From: Nitrosopelagicus sp964511265
GTDB taxonomy: Archaea > Thermoproteota > Nitrososphaeria > Nitrososphaerales > Nitrosopumilaceae
Length of the DNA stretch: 37,198 nt
NCBI GenBank assembly: GCA_964511265.1
Contig: CAZEES010000010.1
Location: 1-37,198, forward strand
Direction of reading: 5' to 3'
The stretch's first letter is position 1, and every line of letters starts with the position of its first letter. Below are positions 8,140 to 16,430 of this stretch, in pieces. The position numbers and the translations under genes were made by a program. A model generated the notes under the pieces. The model saw only the letters and a program-made list of their open reading frames with translations. It was not told the origin of the DNA and did no database searches.

Positions 8140-9285
8140 TTCTGTTTTTAATTTCTCAGCTTTATCTGTTTTTTCCCAGTTAAATTCAGGCTCATTTCTA
8201 CCAAAATGACCATACGCTGCAGTTTTTTTGTAAATTGGTCTCTTCAAATCTAATTCTGATACAATCCCTGCTGGTCTCATATCAAAATTATTTCTAACTA
8301 GTTCTTCAATTTTATTTTCTTCAATTTTATTTGTACCAAATGTATTTACCATTAAAGAAACTGGCTCTGCAACTCCAATTGCATATGCAACTTGTACTTC
8401 ACATCTATCTGCCAATCCTGCTGCAACAATATTTTTTGCAACATATCTGCACATGTAACATGCTGATCTATCTACTTTTGATGGGTCTTTTCCTGAAAAC
8501 GCTCCGCCTCCATGTCGACCCATTCCTCCATAACTATCAACAATGATCTTTCTACCAGTTAGTCCTGCATCTCCATGTGGTCCTCCAATCTCAAATTTTC
8601 CAGTTGGGTTTACATGAATTTTGATACTTTCATTCCAAAGGTCTCCACAAACAGGTTTGATTACATGTTCAACTAATTGTGCAGTAATCTCTTCGTTTGT
8701 TATTTCTGGAGAATGTTGTGTTGAAACAACAATTGCTTCTATTGCTTTAGGTTTGTCATCTTCATATCTGATTGACACTTGAGACTTTCCATCTGGTCTG
8801 ACCCATGTCAATTGATTACTTTTTCTGACATCTGTAAGTTTTTTTGTCAACTTGTGTGCCAAAAGTATTGGTAATGGCATTAATTCCTCAGTTTCATTTG
8901 TAGCATAACCAAACATTAATCCTTGATCTCCAGCTCCTTGCTCTTTCTCGTCATTAGCTGTAACTCCTTGTGAAATATGTGGGCTTTGTGGATCCAATTT
9001 TATCATTACCTCACAAGAATGTGAATCAAATTTTAGGTCTGGATTATCATAACCAATATCTGCAATTGTTTTTCGTATAACACTCTCAATATCAAAACTT
9101 GCTTTTGATGTAACTTCTCCAGCTACTCCCACAAAGTCAGTAGTTGTGATTGTTTCAACGGCAACTCTTGATTCTGGATCTCCTCTAAGATATTCATCTA
9201 AGATCGAATCTGATATCATATCACAAACTTTGTCTGGATGACCTTCAGTAACAGATTCAGATGTGAACAGATAATTTTTAGCCAT
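8128..9285 (-). CDS. metK: S-adenosylmethionine synthetase, bacterial/eukaryotic type (MetK)
   Basis: The 385-aa protein has all MetK signatures: TSESVTEGHPDKVCDMISD (8-26, ATP-binding His16), the hexapeptide GAGDQG (117-122), and GGGAFSGKDPSKVDRSA (the P-loop-like region). It makes SAM from methionine and ATP. Most archaea use the divergent archaeal MAT; this one is clearly the bacterial-type protein, so an old transfer into this lineage is likely. It lies 9 nt behind the LSm gene and is probably co-transcribed with it. SAM is the methyl donor for the corrin methylases encoded nearby and the cosubstrate of the radical SAM enzyme at the right end, but physical linkage to those operons is not shown. 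Confidence 0.97.
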   Translation of the reverse strand: MAKNYLFTSESVTEGHPDKVCDMISDSILDEYLRGDPESRVAVETITTTDFVGVAGEVTSKASFDIESVIRKTIADIGYDNPDLKFDSHSCEVMIKLDPQSPHISQGVTANDEKEQGAGDQGLMFGYATNETEELMPLPILLAHKLTKKLTDVRKSNQLTWVRPDGKSQVSIRYEDDKPKAIEAIVVSTQHSPEITNEEITAQLVEHVIKPVCGDLWNESIKIHVNPTGKFEIGGPHGDAGLTGRKIIVDSYGGMGRHGGGAFSGKDPSKVDRSACYMCRYVAKNIVAAGLADRCEVQVAYAIGVAEPVSLMVNTFGTNKIEENKIEELVRNNFDMRPAGIVSELDLKRPIYKKTAAYGHFGRNEPEFNWEKTDKAEKLKTESGI

Positions 9286-9294
9286 TTTTAAAAA

Positions 9295-9540
9295 TTAGAT
9301 TTCATCTTCTAATTTTATGAATAGTACGTTGTTGCCTCTCAATATTGCTCTGGCAAATTTACCAACTGTTTTACCACCAACAAGTTCTTCAGCTTCTGTC
9401 ATAATCAAATTCATGTAAGAATCAACATTTTTCATTTTACCTTTATACTCAACCTCATTTTTTAGTCTTACAATTACAGTTTTCTTTACGTTCTTTTGTA
9501 AAGTTGTAAGTGGTCTTTTAGCAGCTGTTGTTTGTGACAT
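9295..9540 (-). CDS. LSm / Sm-like archaeal RNA-binding protein
   Basis: This 81-aa protein has a Sm1 motif (VIVRLKNEVEYKGKMKNVDSYMNLIM, about residues 22-47) and a Sm2 motif (ARAILRGNNVLFIKL, about 63-77, with the RGNNV core that forms the uridine-binding pocket). Archaeal LSm proteins form heptameric rings that bind U-rich RNA. The N-terminal 12 residues are an extra basic, Ala/Thr-rich tail. metK follows after 9 nt. The AT-rich run at 9564-9571 is centred 26 nt before the ATG, so the message is probably leaderless. Confidence 0.95.
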   Translation of the reverse strand: MSQTTAAKRPLTTLQKNVKKTVIVRLKNEVEYKGKMKNVDSYMNLIMTEAEELVGGKTVGKFARAILRGNNVLFIKLEDEI

Positions 9541-9603
9541 AAATTTTCTCTTGTGATGAATCGAATTTTTAGAGAATATAAAGTCTTGCTTAGATTAGGA
9601 AGA

Positions 9604-9616
9604 ACTTTTTATTTTT
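9604..9616 (+). promoter_or_regulatory. TATA-like element for the RadB-like gene
   Basis: TTTTATTTT at 9606-9614 lies about 25 nt before the ATG at 9635. No ribosome binding site is visible between them, which fits a leaderless transcript. Spacing-based inference. Confidence 0.45.
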
Positions 9617-9634
9617 ATTTTTCTCATCTATTGC

Positions 9635-10285
9635 ATGATATCTTCTCAGATCGGTTTTTTAGATAAAGTATTTTCTGGTGGACTACAAAATGGAATAATT
9701 ACAGAAATTTCTGGTTTACGAGGAACTGGGAAAACTCAACTTGCTTTACAATTTGCAATTGAGCCTTTAGTAAATAATAAAAAAATTTTATTCATTGATA
9801 CCACTGTTGAATTTAGACCTGAAAGATTTCATCAAATATTACAATCCAGAAATCTATCGCCATCTTTACTTGAGAATTTGCATGTTTCACGAGTTACAAA
9901 TACTCAAAAGCAAATTGAACTATTGACAAATTTTAACAATGAAGATTTCTCCTTATTAATAATTGATAATATAGCTGATCTATTTTCTTTTGAATACCCA
10001 AAAAAAGAACATGTTATTGAAAAAAACATTAATTTTGGTAATTACATGATTAATCTCTCAAAATTAGCCATTTCAAAAAATTTGCCAATAATAATTACAA
10101 ATCAAATCTTATCTTATGATGAAACGAATTATGAAAGAATGCACACACAACTTGAAAATTATGTACATCAAAAAATTCAACTTCGAAAAATCAAAAATAA
10201 TTATACTTGTAAAGTTCTATCTCCTTTTATTCAAGAGACAAAATTTGATTATAAAATAACAAATTCTGGAATAGAAGAAACTTAA
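9635..10285 (+). CDS. RadB-like RecA-superfamily ATPase
   Basis: The 216-aa protein is a compact RecA/RadA core. Walker A is GLRGTGKTQ (about 28-36), Walker B is SLLIIDNIADLFSFEY (about 109-124), and IIITNQIL gives the conserved glutamine of the sensor region. There is no N-terminal helix-hairpin-helix domain, which distinguishes it from the RadA recombinase (about 320 aa) and matches the size of RadB, a paralogue that modulates archaeal recombination. It could instead be a RadA paralogue special to Thaumarchaeota. It is divergent from the LSm gene and is followed 31 nt later by the 39-aa membrane ORF and the helicase, both on the same strand. Confidence 0.8.
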   Translation: MISSQIGFLDKVFSGGLQNGIITEISGLRGTGKTQLALQFAIEPLVNNKKILFIDTTVEFRPERFHQILQSRNLSPSLLENLHVSRVTNTQKQIELLTNFNNEDFSLLIIDNIADLFSFEYPKKEHVIEKNINFGNYMINLSKLAISKNLPIIITNQILSYDETNYERMHTQLENYVHQKIQLRKIKNNYTCKVLSPFIQETKFDYKITNSGIEET

Positions 10286-10287
10286 TC

Positions 10288-10297
10288 TATTTAATAT
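10288..10297 (+). promoter_or_regulatory. TATA-like element for the 39-aa ORF and helicase
   Basis: TATTTAATAT at 10288-10297 is centred about 25 nt before the ATG at 10317. This spacing places the transcription start at the 39-aa ORF rather than at the helicase ATG (10393), about 100 nt further on. It supports the small ORF as the first gene of a leaderless bicistronic transcript. Confidence 0.45.
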
Positions 10298-10316
10298 GCA
10301 TTAAATTGATTATAAC

Positions 10317-10436
10317 ATGTCAGATATCCTTGATTCTATTCCTACAATTACTGTAATTTTGTTAGCATTAGGTATTGTAGGTGTAATGGTTTATGAGCGA
10401 ACTAGACTTAGAGAAGAAAAGAAACAAGATAATTGA
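10317..10436 (+). CDS. 39-aa single-pass membrane microprotein overlapping the helicase gene
   Basis: An ATG-to-TGA frame encodes MSDILDSIPTITVILLALG and continues to a charged tail. Residues 9-26 form one hydrophobic helix long enough to cross a membrane (TITVILLALGIVGVMVYE region), and the last 13 residues (ERTRLREEKKQDN) are strongly charged, so by the positive-inside rule the C terminus should be cytosolic. The last 44 nt overlap the start of the Lhr-type helicase in another frame. A TATA-like element sits at the leaderless distance before this ATG, which is the main reason to treat it as real. I do not recognise a family. Alternatively it is a leader peptide whose translation couples to the helicase. 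Confidence 0.6.
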   Translation: MSDILDSIPTITVILLALGIVGVMVYERTRLREEKKQDN

Positions 10437-13161
10437 TTCTGTAATTTCAAAAAAATTCAAATCTTTGGGATTTGATTCAGTTACTGAAATTCAAAAACAA
10501 GCAATACCAGAAATATTACAAGAAAAAAATTGTTTAATCATAGCACCAACTGGTTCTGGAAAAACTGAATGTGCAACTATACCGATATTTTCTAAATTAA
10601 AAACTAGAAAAATTCAAAACAAAATAAAAGCTCTTTACATTACCCCATTAAGAGCACTAAACCGTGATGTTTTCAAAAGAATAATCAAATATGCTGAAGA
10701 TGAAGAATTAAAAATTGAAATTAGACATGGTGATACATCTCAAGCAAATCGAAAACGAATTGCAGATTCTCCTCCTGATATTCTGATTACAACCCCTGAA
10801 ACACTTGTAAATCTACTCTCACAAAAAAAACATCTTGAAGCATTATCAGATTTGGAATGGGTAATTATTGATGAGGTACATGAATTACTTGCAAGTGAAA
10901 GAGGATCACAGTTATCTCTTAGTCTTGAACGTTTACAATTAAACACAAAAAATGAAATTCACAGAATTGGATTATCTGCTACAGTTGGTAATCCTGAGGA
11001 AGCTGGATACTTTTTAGTTGGTTCAGAAAGAAAATTCCAACTAATACATGATACATCTCTCAGGAATTATGATGTAGATGTAGTATTTGTTGATGGGATA
11101 ATGGATGACGTTGCAGTTGAAATTATTCAATATATAAAAAAACAAAATATCACTTCTCCTGTTTTGTTATTTACAAACTCACGAGGAGAATCTGAGCGTT
11201 TATCATCTATTTTAAAACAAAAAACGTTGCTCAATGTTGAATTACACCATGGTTCACTTTCAAGACAAGTTCGAGAGGAAACTGAGGATATTCTTCGAGA
11301 AGGAAAATCTGGTATAGTTGTTTGTACTTCGTCATTGGAATTAGGACTTGATATTGGCTCTGTGGAATTAGTCATTCATTATGGATCTCCCAGGCAAGTT
11401 TCAAAATTTATGCAAAGAATTGGAAGAAGTAAACATAATCGAGGTGATTCCGCTAGAGGATTAATAATTACTGAAAATGCTGACGATGAATTTGAGACTA
11501 AAGCAATAATTGAACGAATCAAAGAGGGTTCAATCGAAGAACAAAAAATCCATCATAGTTCTTTAGATGTTCTTGCACACCATTTAGTTGGATTATCTAT
11601 GCAAATAGGAACTGTTTCTATTGAATCTGCTTTTAAGTTGACAAAATGTGCATACCCATTTCAAAACATACCGCTTGAAGAATTTTTTGATGTCTTAGAA
11701 ATTCTTGCTTTACGAGAACTAATATTTTTTAATCAGGAAAAAACTGAATATAAAAAAAACAGTGCTTTCTCTGCAACAAAATATCACTTTCAGAATCTAT
11801 CAACAATTCCAGATATTCTAAAATTTAAGGTAATTGATACTATAGAGAATAAATTTATTGGTACATTAGATCAAAGATTTGTTGGTGATCTTGATAAAGA
11901 TCAAATTTTTGTTTTACGTGGTTCACAATGGAGAGTTCTAAATATAGATGAAAAATCCTTCAAAGTGAATGTTATACCCATTAGGTTCTCACAAGAAATA
12001 CCGGTTCCTAAATGGGAAGGTGTAAACATACCTGTTGATTTCAAAACTGCTAACAAAGTTGGAACTCTTAGAACCAAAGTTTGTAATGGTTCAGTAAAAA
12101 TGATGAATGATGTCATTTCTAATTTAGATCTTAGCAAAGTACCAGATGAAAAAACAATTGTCATAGAATCACACCGTCTTCCACAAAAAAGTGTATTAAT
12201 CTTACATGCATGTTTTGGAACAAAAATTAATTCAACATTGAAAGTTATCCTGGAAACATTGTTAGATGCTTCTTTAGCTTCTAGAGTTAAATCTAGTTCT
12301 GATGCATATAGGATTCTCTTATCTGTTGAATCTAGATTTATAAAAAAACACATTACTGATGTATTTTCTGCTGATTTTGATATTAATGATATAATGTCTG
12401 TAGCATTAAAAGGCAAGAATGATGTTACTTGGAAAACATTCTGTGTAGGAAAGAAATTTGGTTTTTATGACAGAAGTGATGTCTATGTAAAGAATGAAGT
12501 TAGATACGATTTTGAACGAAATATTGACACACCTCTTGTAAAAGAAGCATTTAGAGAATTATTTCATGAAAAATTTGATCTTGAAGGCACTCAAAGAATT
12601 ATTGAGTTAATTAAACAAAATGAAATAAAATTTGATTGGATTGATGTTGACAAATTCTCTGAACTGGCAGAACCGATATTAGATCAAACTGTAATGTCGT
12701 ATACAAATCCTGCAAGTATAGATAAAGAGATGTTGTTAAAGGTTAGAAAACGCCTTTTGGAAACAAAACAGAGATTAATTTGTGTACGATGTGGACTCTG
12801 GCAACGAGTTATGACTGCCAATGAAACACATCCACTTAAATGCAAATATTGTAAGGGTCAACAGATTACCTGTACTTATGAATACGATCATGAACTTGTA
12901 AAAACAATCCAAAAAAAGCACCAAGGAAAAAAACTAACGCCTGAAGAAAATAAAAATTTCAAACGAGCATGGAAAGTATCATCATTATTGGCTAGTTTTG
13001 GGAAAACTGCTTTGATAGTTATGGCTGCTTATGGAGTTGGTCCTGATACTGGAGCTAGAATTCTTAAAAATAGAGTAGAAGGTGACGATGACTATTTGAT
13101 AAAACAAATCATTATTGCAGAAAAAACCTATACCTTAACAAGGGGATTTTGGGATTCTTAA
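10393..13161 (+). CDS. Lhr-type superfamily 2 DNA/RNA helicase
   Basis: The 922-aa protein has the SF2 set: Q-motif-like region around residue 33, motif I APTGSGKTE (51-59), TPLRALNRD (84-92), TPETLVNLL, the DEVH box (160-163), SATVGNPEE, LLFTNSRGESERL, the SSLELGLDIG and the QRIGRSKH motif VI. Beyond the helicase core come the winged-helix and Lhr-like C-terminal regions, and near the end a four-cysteine zinc site (CVRCG and CKYCKG, about residues 793-822), which many archaeal Lhr-type helicases carry. Lhr proteins unwind DNA and RNA:DNA hybrids and are linked to repair. The start at 10393 lies inside the 39-aa ORF, suggesting reinitiation or coupling. The stop shares a TTAA with the opposing RPA-like gene. 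Confidence 0.9.
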   Translation: MSELDLEKKRNKIIDSVISKKFKSLGFDSVTEIQKQAIPEILQEKNCLIIAPTGSGKTECATIPIFSKLKTRKIQNKIKALYITPLRALNRDVFKRIIKYAEDEELKIEIRHGDTSQANRKRIADSPPDILITTPETLVNLLSQKKHLEALSDLEWVIIDEVHELLASERGSQLSLSLERLQLNTKNEIHRIGLSATVGNPEEAGYFLVGSERKFQLIHDTSLRNYDVDVVFVDGIMDDVAVEIIQYIKKQNITSPVLLFTNSRGESERLSSILKQKTLLNVELHHGSLSRQVREETEDILREGKSGIVVCTSSLELGLDIGSVELVIHYGSPRQVSKFMQRIGRSKHNRGDSARGLIITENADDEFETKAIIERIKEGSIEEQKIHHSSLDVLAHHLVGLSMQIGTVSIESAFKLTKCAYPFQNIPLEEFFDVLEILALRELIFFNQEKTEYKKNSAFSATKYHFQNLSTIPDILKFKVIDTIENKFIGTLDQRFVGDLDKDQIFVLRGSQWRVLNIDEKSFKVNVIPIRFSQEIPVPKWEGVNIPVDFKTANKVGTLRTKVCNGSVKMMNDVISNLDLSKVPDEKTIVIESHRLPQKSVLILHACFGTKINSTLKVILETLLDASLASRVKSSSDAYRILLSVESRFIKKHITDVFSADFDINDIMSVALKGKNDVTWKTFCVGKKFGFYDRSDVYVKNEVRYDFERNIDTPLVKEAFRELFHEKFDLEGTQRIIELIKQNEIKFDWIDVDKFSELAEPILDQTVMSYTNPASIDKEMLLKVRKRLLETKQRLICVRCGLWQRVMTANETHPLKCKYCKGQQITCTYEYDHELVKTIQKKHQGKKLTPEENKNFKRAWKVSSLLASFGKTALIVMAAYGVGPDTGARILKNRVEGDDDYLIKQIIIAEKTYTLTRGFWDS

Positions 13162-14552
13162 TTCTTCTTGATTATTTTTGAATAGGATGTCAATACCAAA
13201 TCTAATTTTCCTTCTAGTCCCGGTCTTGCATTAACTCCCAAAATTGTAATTATATCTCCAAGAGTAAATCCATCCATCAAATCAGCTTGCTGTCTCCATC
13301 CTTTAATCCAAACTTGTCCACTGTCATCTTCAACAAACATTTCGGATAGTTGTATGTTGTCGCCCTTTTTTGTTTGAATATCTTTTCGTTCTGGTGCTTT
13401 TAGAACAATTGCTTCTACTGAATAATCATTACCTTCACTAACATCTGTAATCTTTGTTCTGATCTCCGAAGTTGTTGGAACAGTCTCATCATCAATTTTT
13501 CTTACAAATGAATCCTGATCAATCTGTATTGTATTCCCAAAAATTTTTGATGGCATACATTCTAAAATATCGTCTTTAACAAAATTGCTTATTGTATTTG
13601 TAACATCCGTTATTCTAACCAATTTTTTTGATTTATCTATGGCTAATCCTACTAGATTACCTGATTGATTTTTTTCAACTGCCAGTAACCTTACTATCAC
13701 TGGCTGTATCTCAACATCTCCTTCAACATCAATCAATGTCGCATCATTTCCATGAATTTCCAATCCCTGCATGCCTGTTTTTGTCCTTACTCCGAACAAT
13801 TTGACTTTGGCATCTTGTGTAATCATCTTTGGCAAAATTGATTCATCTTTTCCCCAAAGTACTACGTTCACCAAATTTTTATTTTCACCTTTAAGTCTAA
13901 ATTTCAAAGCCTTTGAAGGTTTACCTTTTGAGTTTGTAAATTCGAGAACACTCATTGCACTGCCTAATGTTCCTGAAACAATTATGTCTCTCTGATCTTC
14001 TTTAACATCACTAACATCACAAATCTTTGAATCAATTGAGACAATGTCACTATCTGATTGTGATGCTTCTATTGATGCACCAGAGCCAATGTTAATTGTT
14101 GGCGCTCCTGTTAGATCAGATTTTACATAAGCCTTGATTATCTTAATCAAGTCCCCAGGTTTTAATTCATCAATTCCTGGAAGGCTTGCTTTTTCGTCCC
14201 AAAGTTTGACACTTGCTGTAGAATTGTTATCATAAACTGTAATTGTTCTCAGAGAAAATGATGAACCATCCTTCTTTGTAAATTGCTTTGTAGGCGAAAT
14301 ATTCAAAACTCGGCTTTCTAGCGTTACTTCTTTTGCACCAATATAGAGATCCTTTATCGCTACTTCTGACTTCTGTGACTGTTCTAATGTCACTCCCAAA
14401 TCTGCTGCAACTAAGAAAATTGCCCCCTGATCTGTTAGATATCCTGCACCAACCTTCTCTTTTTTCTCATTAATCCTATCTTCTATTACTGTTCTAGATA
14501 ATTCTGGAACTTTTTCTAGTAATTTTGATATTAATTCTTCAAATTCAGACAA
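13158..14552 (-). CDS. RPA-like single-stranded DNA-binding protein with several OB folds
   Basis: The 464-aa protein starts with a short helical region (1-55, ending DQGAIFLVAADLGV) also seen in euryarchaeal RPA41-type proteins. Repeated OB folds follow: about 65-165 (VTLESRVLNISPTKQF, VKLWDEKA, PGDLIKI), 180-280 (VNVVLWGKDE), a partial repeat at 280-350, and 365-462 (SVEAIVLKAPERK, VWIKGWRQQADL, GDIITILGV). No zinc-finger cysteines are present. It should coat single-stranded DNA in replication and repair. The start is TTG at 14552, as no ATG is available before the conserved helical region. It converges on the helicase gene with a 4-nt overlap and is divergent from the ABC transporter genes across 72 bp. 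Confidence 0.88.
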   Translation of the reverse strand: MSEFEELISKLLEKVPELSRTVIEDRINEKKEKVGAGYLTDQGAIFLVAADLGVTLEQSQKSEVAIKDLYIGAKEVTLESRVLNISPTKQFTKKDGSSFSLRTITVYDNNSTASVKLWDEKASLPGIDELKPGDLIKIIKAYVKSDLTGAPTINIGSGASIEASQSDSDIVSIDSKICDVSDVKEDQRDIIVSGTLGSAMSVLEFTNSKGKPSKALKFRLKGENKNLVNVVLWGKDESILPKMITQDAKVKLFGVRTKTGMQGLEIHGNDATLIDVEGDVEIQPVIVRLLAVEKNQSGNLVGLAIDKSKKLVRITDVTNTISNFVKDDILECMPSKIFGNTIQIDQDSFVRKIDDETVPTTSEIRTKITDVSEGNDYSVEAIVLKAPERKDIQTKKGDNIQLSEMFVEDDSGQVWIKGWRQQADLMDGFTLGDIITILGVNARPGLEGKLDLVLTSYSKIIKKN

Positions 14553-14624
14553 TTATAACTAGAACAAAACGATTCTTAATAAAATTATCACTAAATACAT
14601 TAGTGGTTTACACAAATCTCTTTT

Positions 14625-15569
14625 GTGTTATGTATTGAAACAAAAAATTTAAAAAAAAAATATGCTTCCACCGTTGCAGTTGATGGGATAGATCTTCAAA
14701 TACAATCTGGTCAAGTATTTGGCTTTTTAGGACCTAATGGCGCAGGAAAATCAACTGTAATCAAACTTCTAACTACCCTTATAGCTCCATCAGACGGAGA
14801 AATATCCGTATTAGGACTAGATACTACAAAATCTCCTCTTGAAATACGAAAAAAAATTGGAGTAATCTTACAGCAACCTAGCTATGAACCAACCCTTTCA
14901 GTCGAAAAATCTCTTGATAAATATGGAATGATGTGGAATATTGATAAAAAAACCAGAAATGAAAGAACAGAAAAATTACTCTCTGCCTTTGGTTTAGAAG
15001 AAATAAGAAAAAAGAAAAATGAGGATCTATCAATAGGTCAACGCAGAAGGGTTCAGGTTGCAAGAGAATTCATGCATGATATGGATTTACTATTCCTTGA
15101 TGAACCTACTGTTGGTTTAGATCCAAGTGCAAGACGAAAATTGTTGGACTTTCTGAGAGACCAAGTCAAAAAATCAGGGCTTACAATTTTTTACACAACT
15201 CATGTTTTATCAGAAGCTGAATATCTGTGCGACAATATTGCAATCATAAATAATGGAAAAATTATGGCAGTCGATTCTCCTTCTGAATTAAAAAATAGAT
15301 TTGGTCATGAAAAAACTCTTAAAATTCATATTTCCCATGCATCAGAACAACTGAAATCTAAACTATCAGAAATCTCTGAATGTAAAATTATTCTTGAACC
15401 AGAACCTACAATCATAGTAAATTCAACAGAATCTGAGATCATACTCATGAATATCTTAAAAATATTAAACGAATCTGAGATTAAAATCAATGATTTATCT
15501 GCAATTCCAACTAATCTTGAAGAAATATTTCTAAAAGTTGTGAGTGATCAAGATGCATCCGATAATTAG
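14625..15569 (+). CDS. ABC transporter ATP-binding protein (DrrA-like)
   Basis: The 314-aa protein is a complete nucleotide-binding domain: Walker A GPNGAGKST (36-44), a Q-loop at VILQQPSYEPTLS, the signature DLSIGQRRRVQVAREF, Walker B LLFLDEPTVGLDPS and the H-loop YTTHVLSEAEYL. The roughly 85 extra C-terminal residues are the usual extension of the DrrA/CcmA subgroup that pairs with ABC-2 permeases. It powers export; the substrate is not predictable from sequence. The start is GTG at 14625 (MLCIETKNLKKKY); the nearby ATG at 14630 is out of frame. The 3' end overlaps the permease gene by 17 nt. Confidence 0.94.
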   Translation: MLCIETKNLKKKYASTVAVDGIDLQIQSGQVFGFLGPNGAGKSTVIKLLTTLIAPSDGEISVLGLDTTKSPLEIRKKIGVILQQPSYEPTLSVEKSLDKYGMMWNIDKKTRNERTEKLLSAFGLEEIRKKKNEDLSIGQRRRVQVAREFMHDMDLLFLDEPTVGLDPSARRKLLDFLRDQVKKSGLTIFYTTHVLSEAEYLCDNIAIINNGKIMAVDSPSELKNRFGHEKTLKIHISHASEQLKSKLSEISECKIILEPEPTIIVNSTESEIILMNILKILNESEIKINDLSAIPTNLEEIFLKVVSDQDASDN

Positions 15570-16314
15570 ACTAGTCAATAGAAATCTAACAATTTCTATT
15601 AATCCTGGATTTATAATCTGGCAAATACTTTTTCCATTAATCTATATTTTTGTTGCAGGTTTTGCTTATACTGCATTGATTGATAATGTCCCATTTGGAG
15701 GAAAAAATATTGATTATCCTGCATTTCTTGCATCTGGCATGATTGGTTTTAACATCATGAATAGTACACTAATCTCTGGAATAATCATTTGGAATGATAG
15801 ACGCCATGGTATGTTTGAACAAATCATGTCTGGTCCATTCACAAGATCTGATTACATACTAAGTAATATTGTAACAATTGGAATCATTGGACTATTTAGT
15901 GCAGCATTAATAACAGCAGTTGGTTATCCTGTATTTTTTGATTCTGTCGAATTTAGTATTGTTACAATTCCATTGATAATCTTTGGCTCAGTAGTCGGTG
16001 CAATATTGTTTGGTTCAATTGCATCAATCATTTCAACAAGACTACGTTCAAGTGAAGGATTTAATGTAATCATAAACACAGTATTTCTTTTCTTTGCATT
16101 TGCAAGTACCGCATTTTATCCTGTTCAAGGTGCACCACAACCATTAGCAACTATATTCTATCTAAATCCATTATCTTACTTGGTTGATGTTATACGAGCA
16201 GGAATTTTTGGCCAAGTTACAGATTTTGTCATAACTGAAATGTTACTTTTGATTGCTTTAGCATCTATTTTCTTTGTCATTGCTACAAAATTACTGACAA
16301 AGTTAGATTTTTAA
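15553..16314 (+). CDS. ABC-2 type transporter permease
   Basis: The 253-aa protein has about six hydrophobic segments, a large polar loop after the first (FAYTALIDNVPFGGKNIDYPAF), then the ABC-2 features ASGMIGFNIMNSTLISG, a WNDRRHGMFEQIMSGP coupling region and LNPLSYLVDVIRAGIFG near the end. It is the membrane partner of the ATPase just upstream, whose gene it overlaps by 17 nt. The ATG at 15553 (MHPIIRLVNRN) is preferred; an in-frame GTG at 15544 would add three residues and lengthen the overlap to 26 nt. The stop lies 8 nt from the end of the converging tRNA-Gln gene. Confidence 0.93.
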   Translation: MHPIIRLVNRNLTISINPGFIIWQILFPLIYIFVAGFAYTALIDNVPFGGKNIDYPAFLASGMIGFNIMNSTLISGIIIWNDRRHGMFEQIMSGPFTRSDYILSNIVTIGIIGLFSAALITAVGYPVFFDSVEFSIVTIPLIIFGSVVGAILFGSIASIISTRLRSSEGFNVIINTVFLFFAFASTAFYPVQGAPQPLATIFYLNPLSYLVDVIRAGIFGQVTDFVITEMLLLIALASIFFVIATKLLTKLDF

Positions 16315-16322
16315 AAAAAGAA
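16310..16322 (-). terminator. Oligo-T terminator of tRNA-Gln
   Basis: On the minus strand, directly after the tRNA 3' end, there is ATTCTTTTTTT (seven T at 16319-16313). Archaeal RNA polymerase commonly stops at such T runs. The run overlaps the stop codon of the ABC permease on the other strand. Confidence 0.5.
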
Positions 16323-16394
16323 TAGCCCAGCCCGGACTCGAACCGAGGTCAAAGGCTCCAAGGGCCCCTATGCTTGCCGCTACACTACTGGGCT
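16323..16394 (-). tRNA. tRNA-Gln (anticodon TTG), with C at position 33
   Basis: The minus strand folds as a full tRNA. The acceptor AGCCCAG pairs with CTGGGCT and is followed by discriminator A; the D arm is GTGT/GCAT with an AGCGGCAA loop; the anticodon stem is GGGGC/GCCTT; the T arm is CTCGG-TTCGAGT-CCGGG. The seven-base anticodon loop is CCTTGGA, which places TTG at 34-36, so glutamine. Position 33 is C where almost every tRNA has U. No CCA is encoded and there is no intron. In archaea this tRNA is charged with glutamate and then amidated by GatDE, which is encoded at 22.9-26.1 kb. Confidence 0.9.
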
Positions 16395-16430
16395 TCTGAA
16401 TAAAAAACAATTCACCCCTATAATATTATT

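Noticed and set aside
11901..12416. Minus-strand frame of 171 aa inside the helicase gene
   Set aside because: The helicase reading frame is continuous with all SF2 motifs; the antisense frame is low-information.
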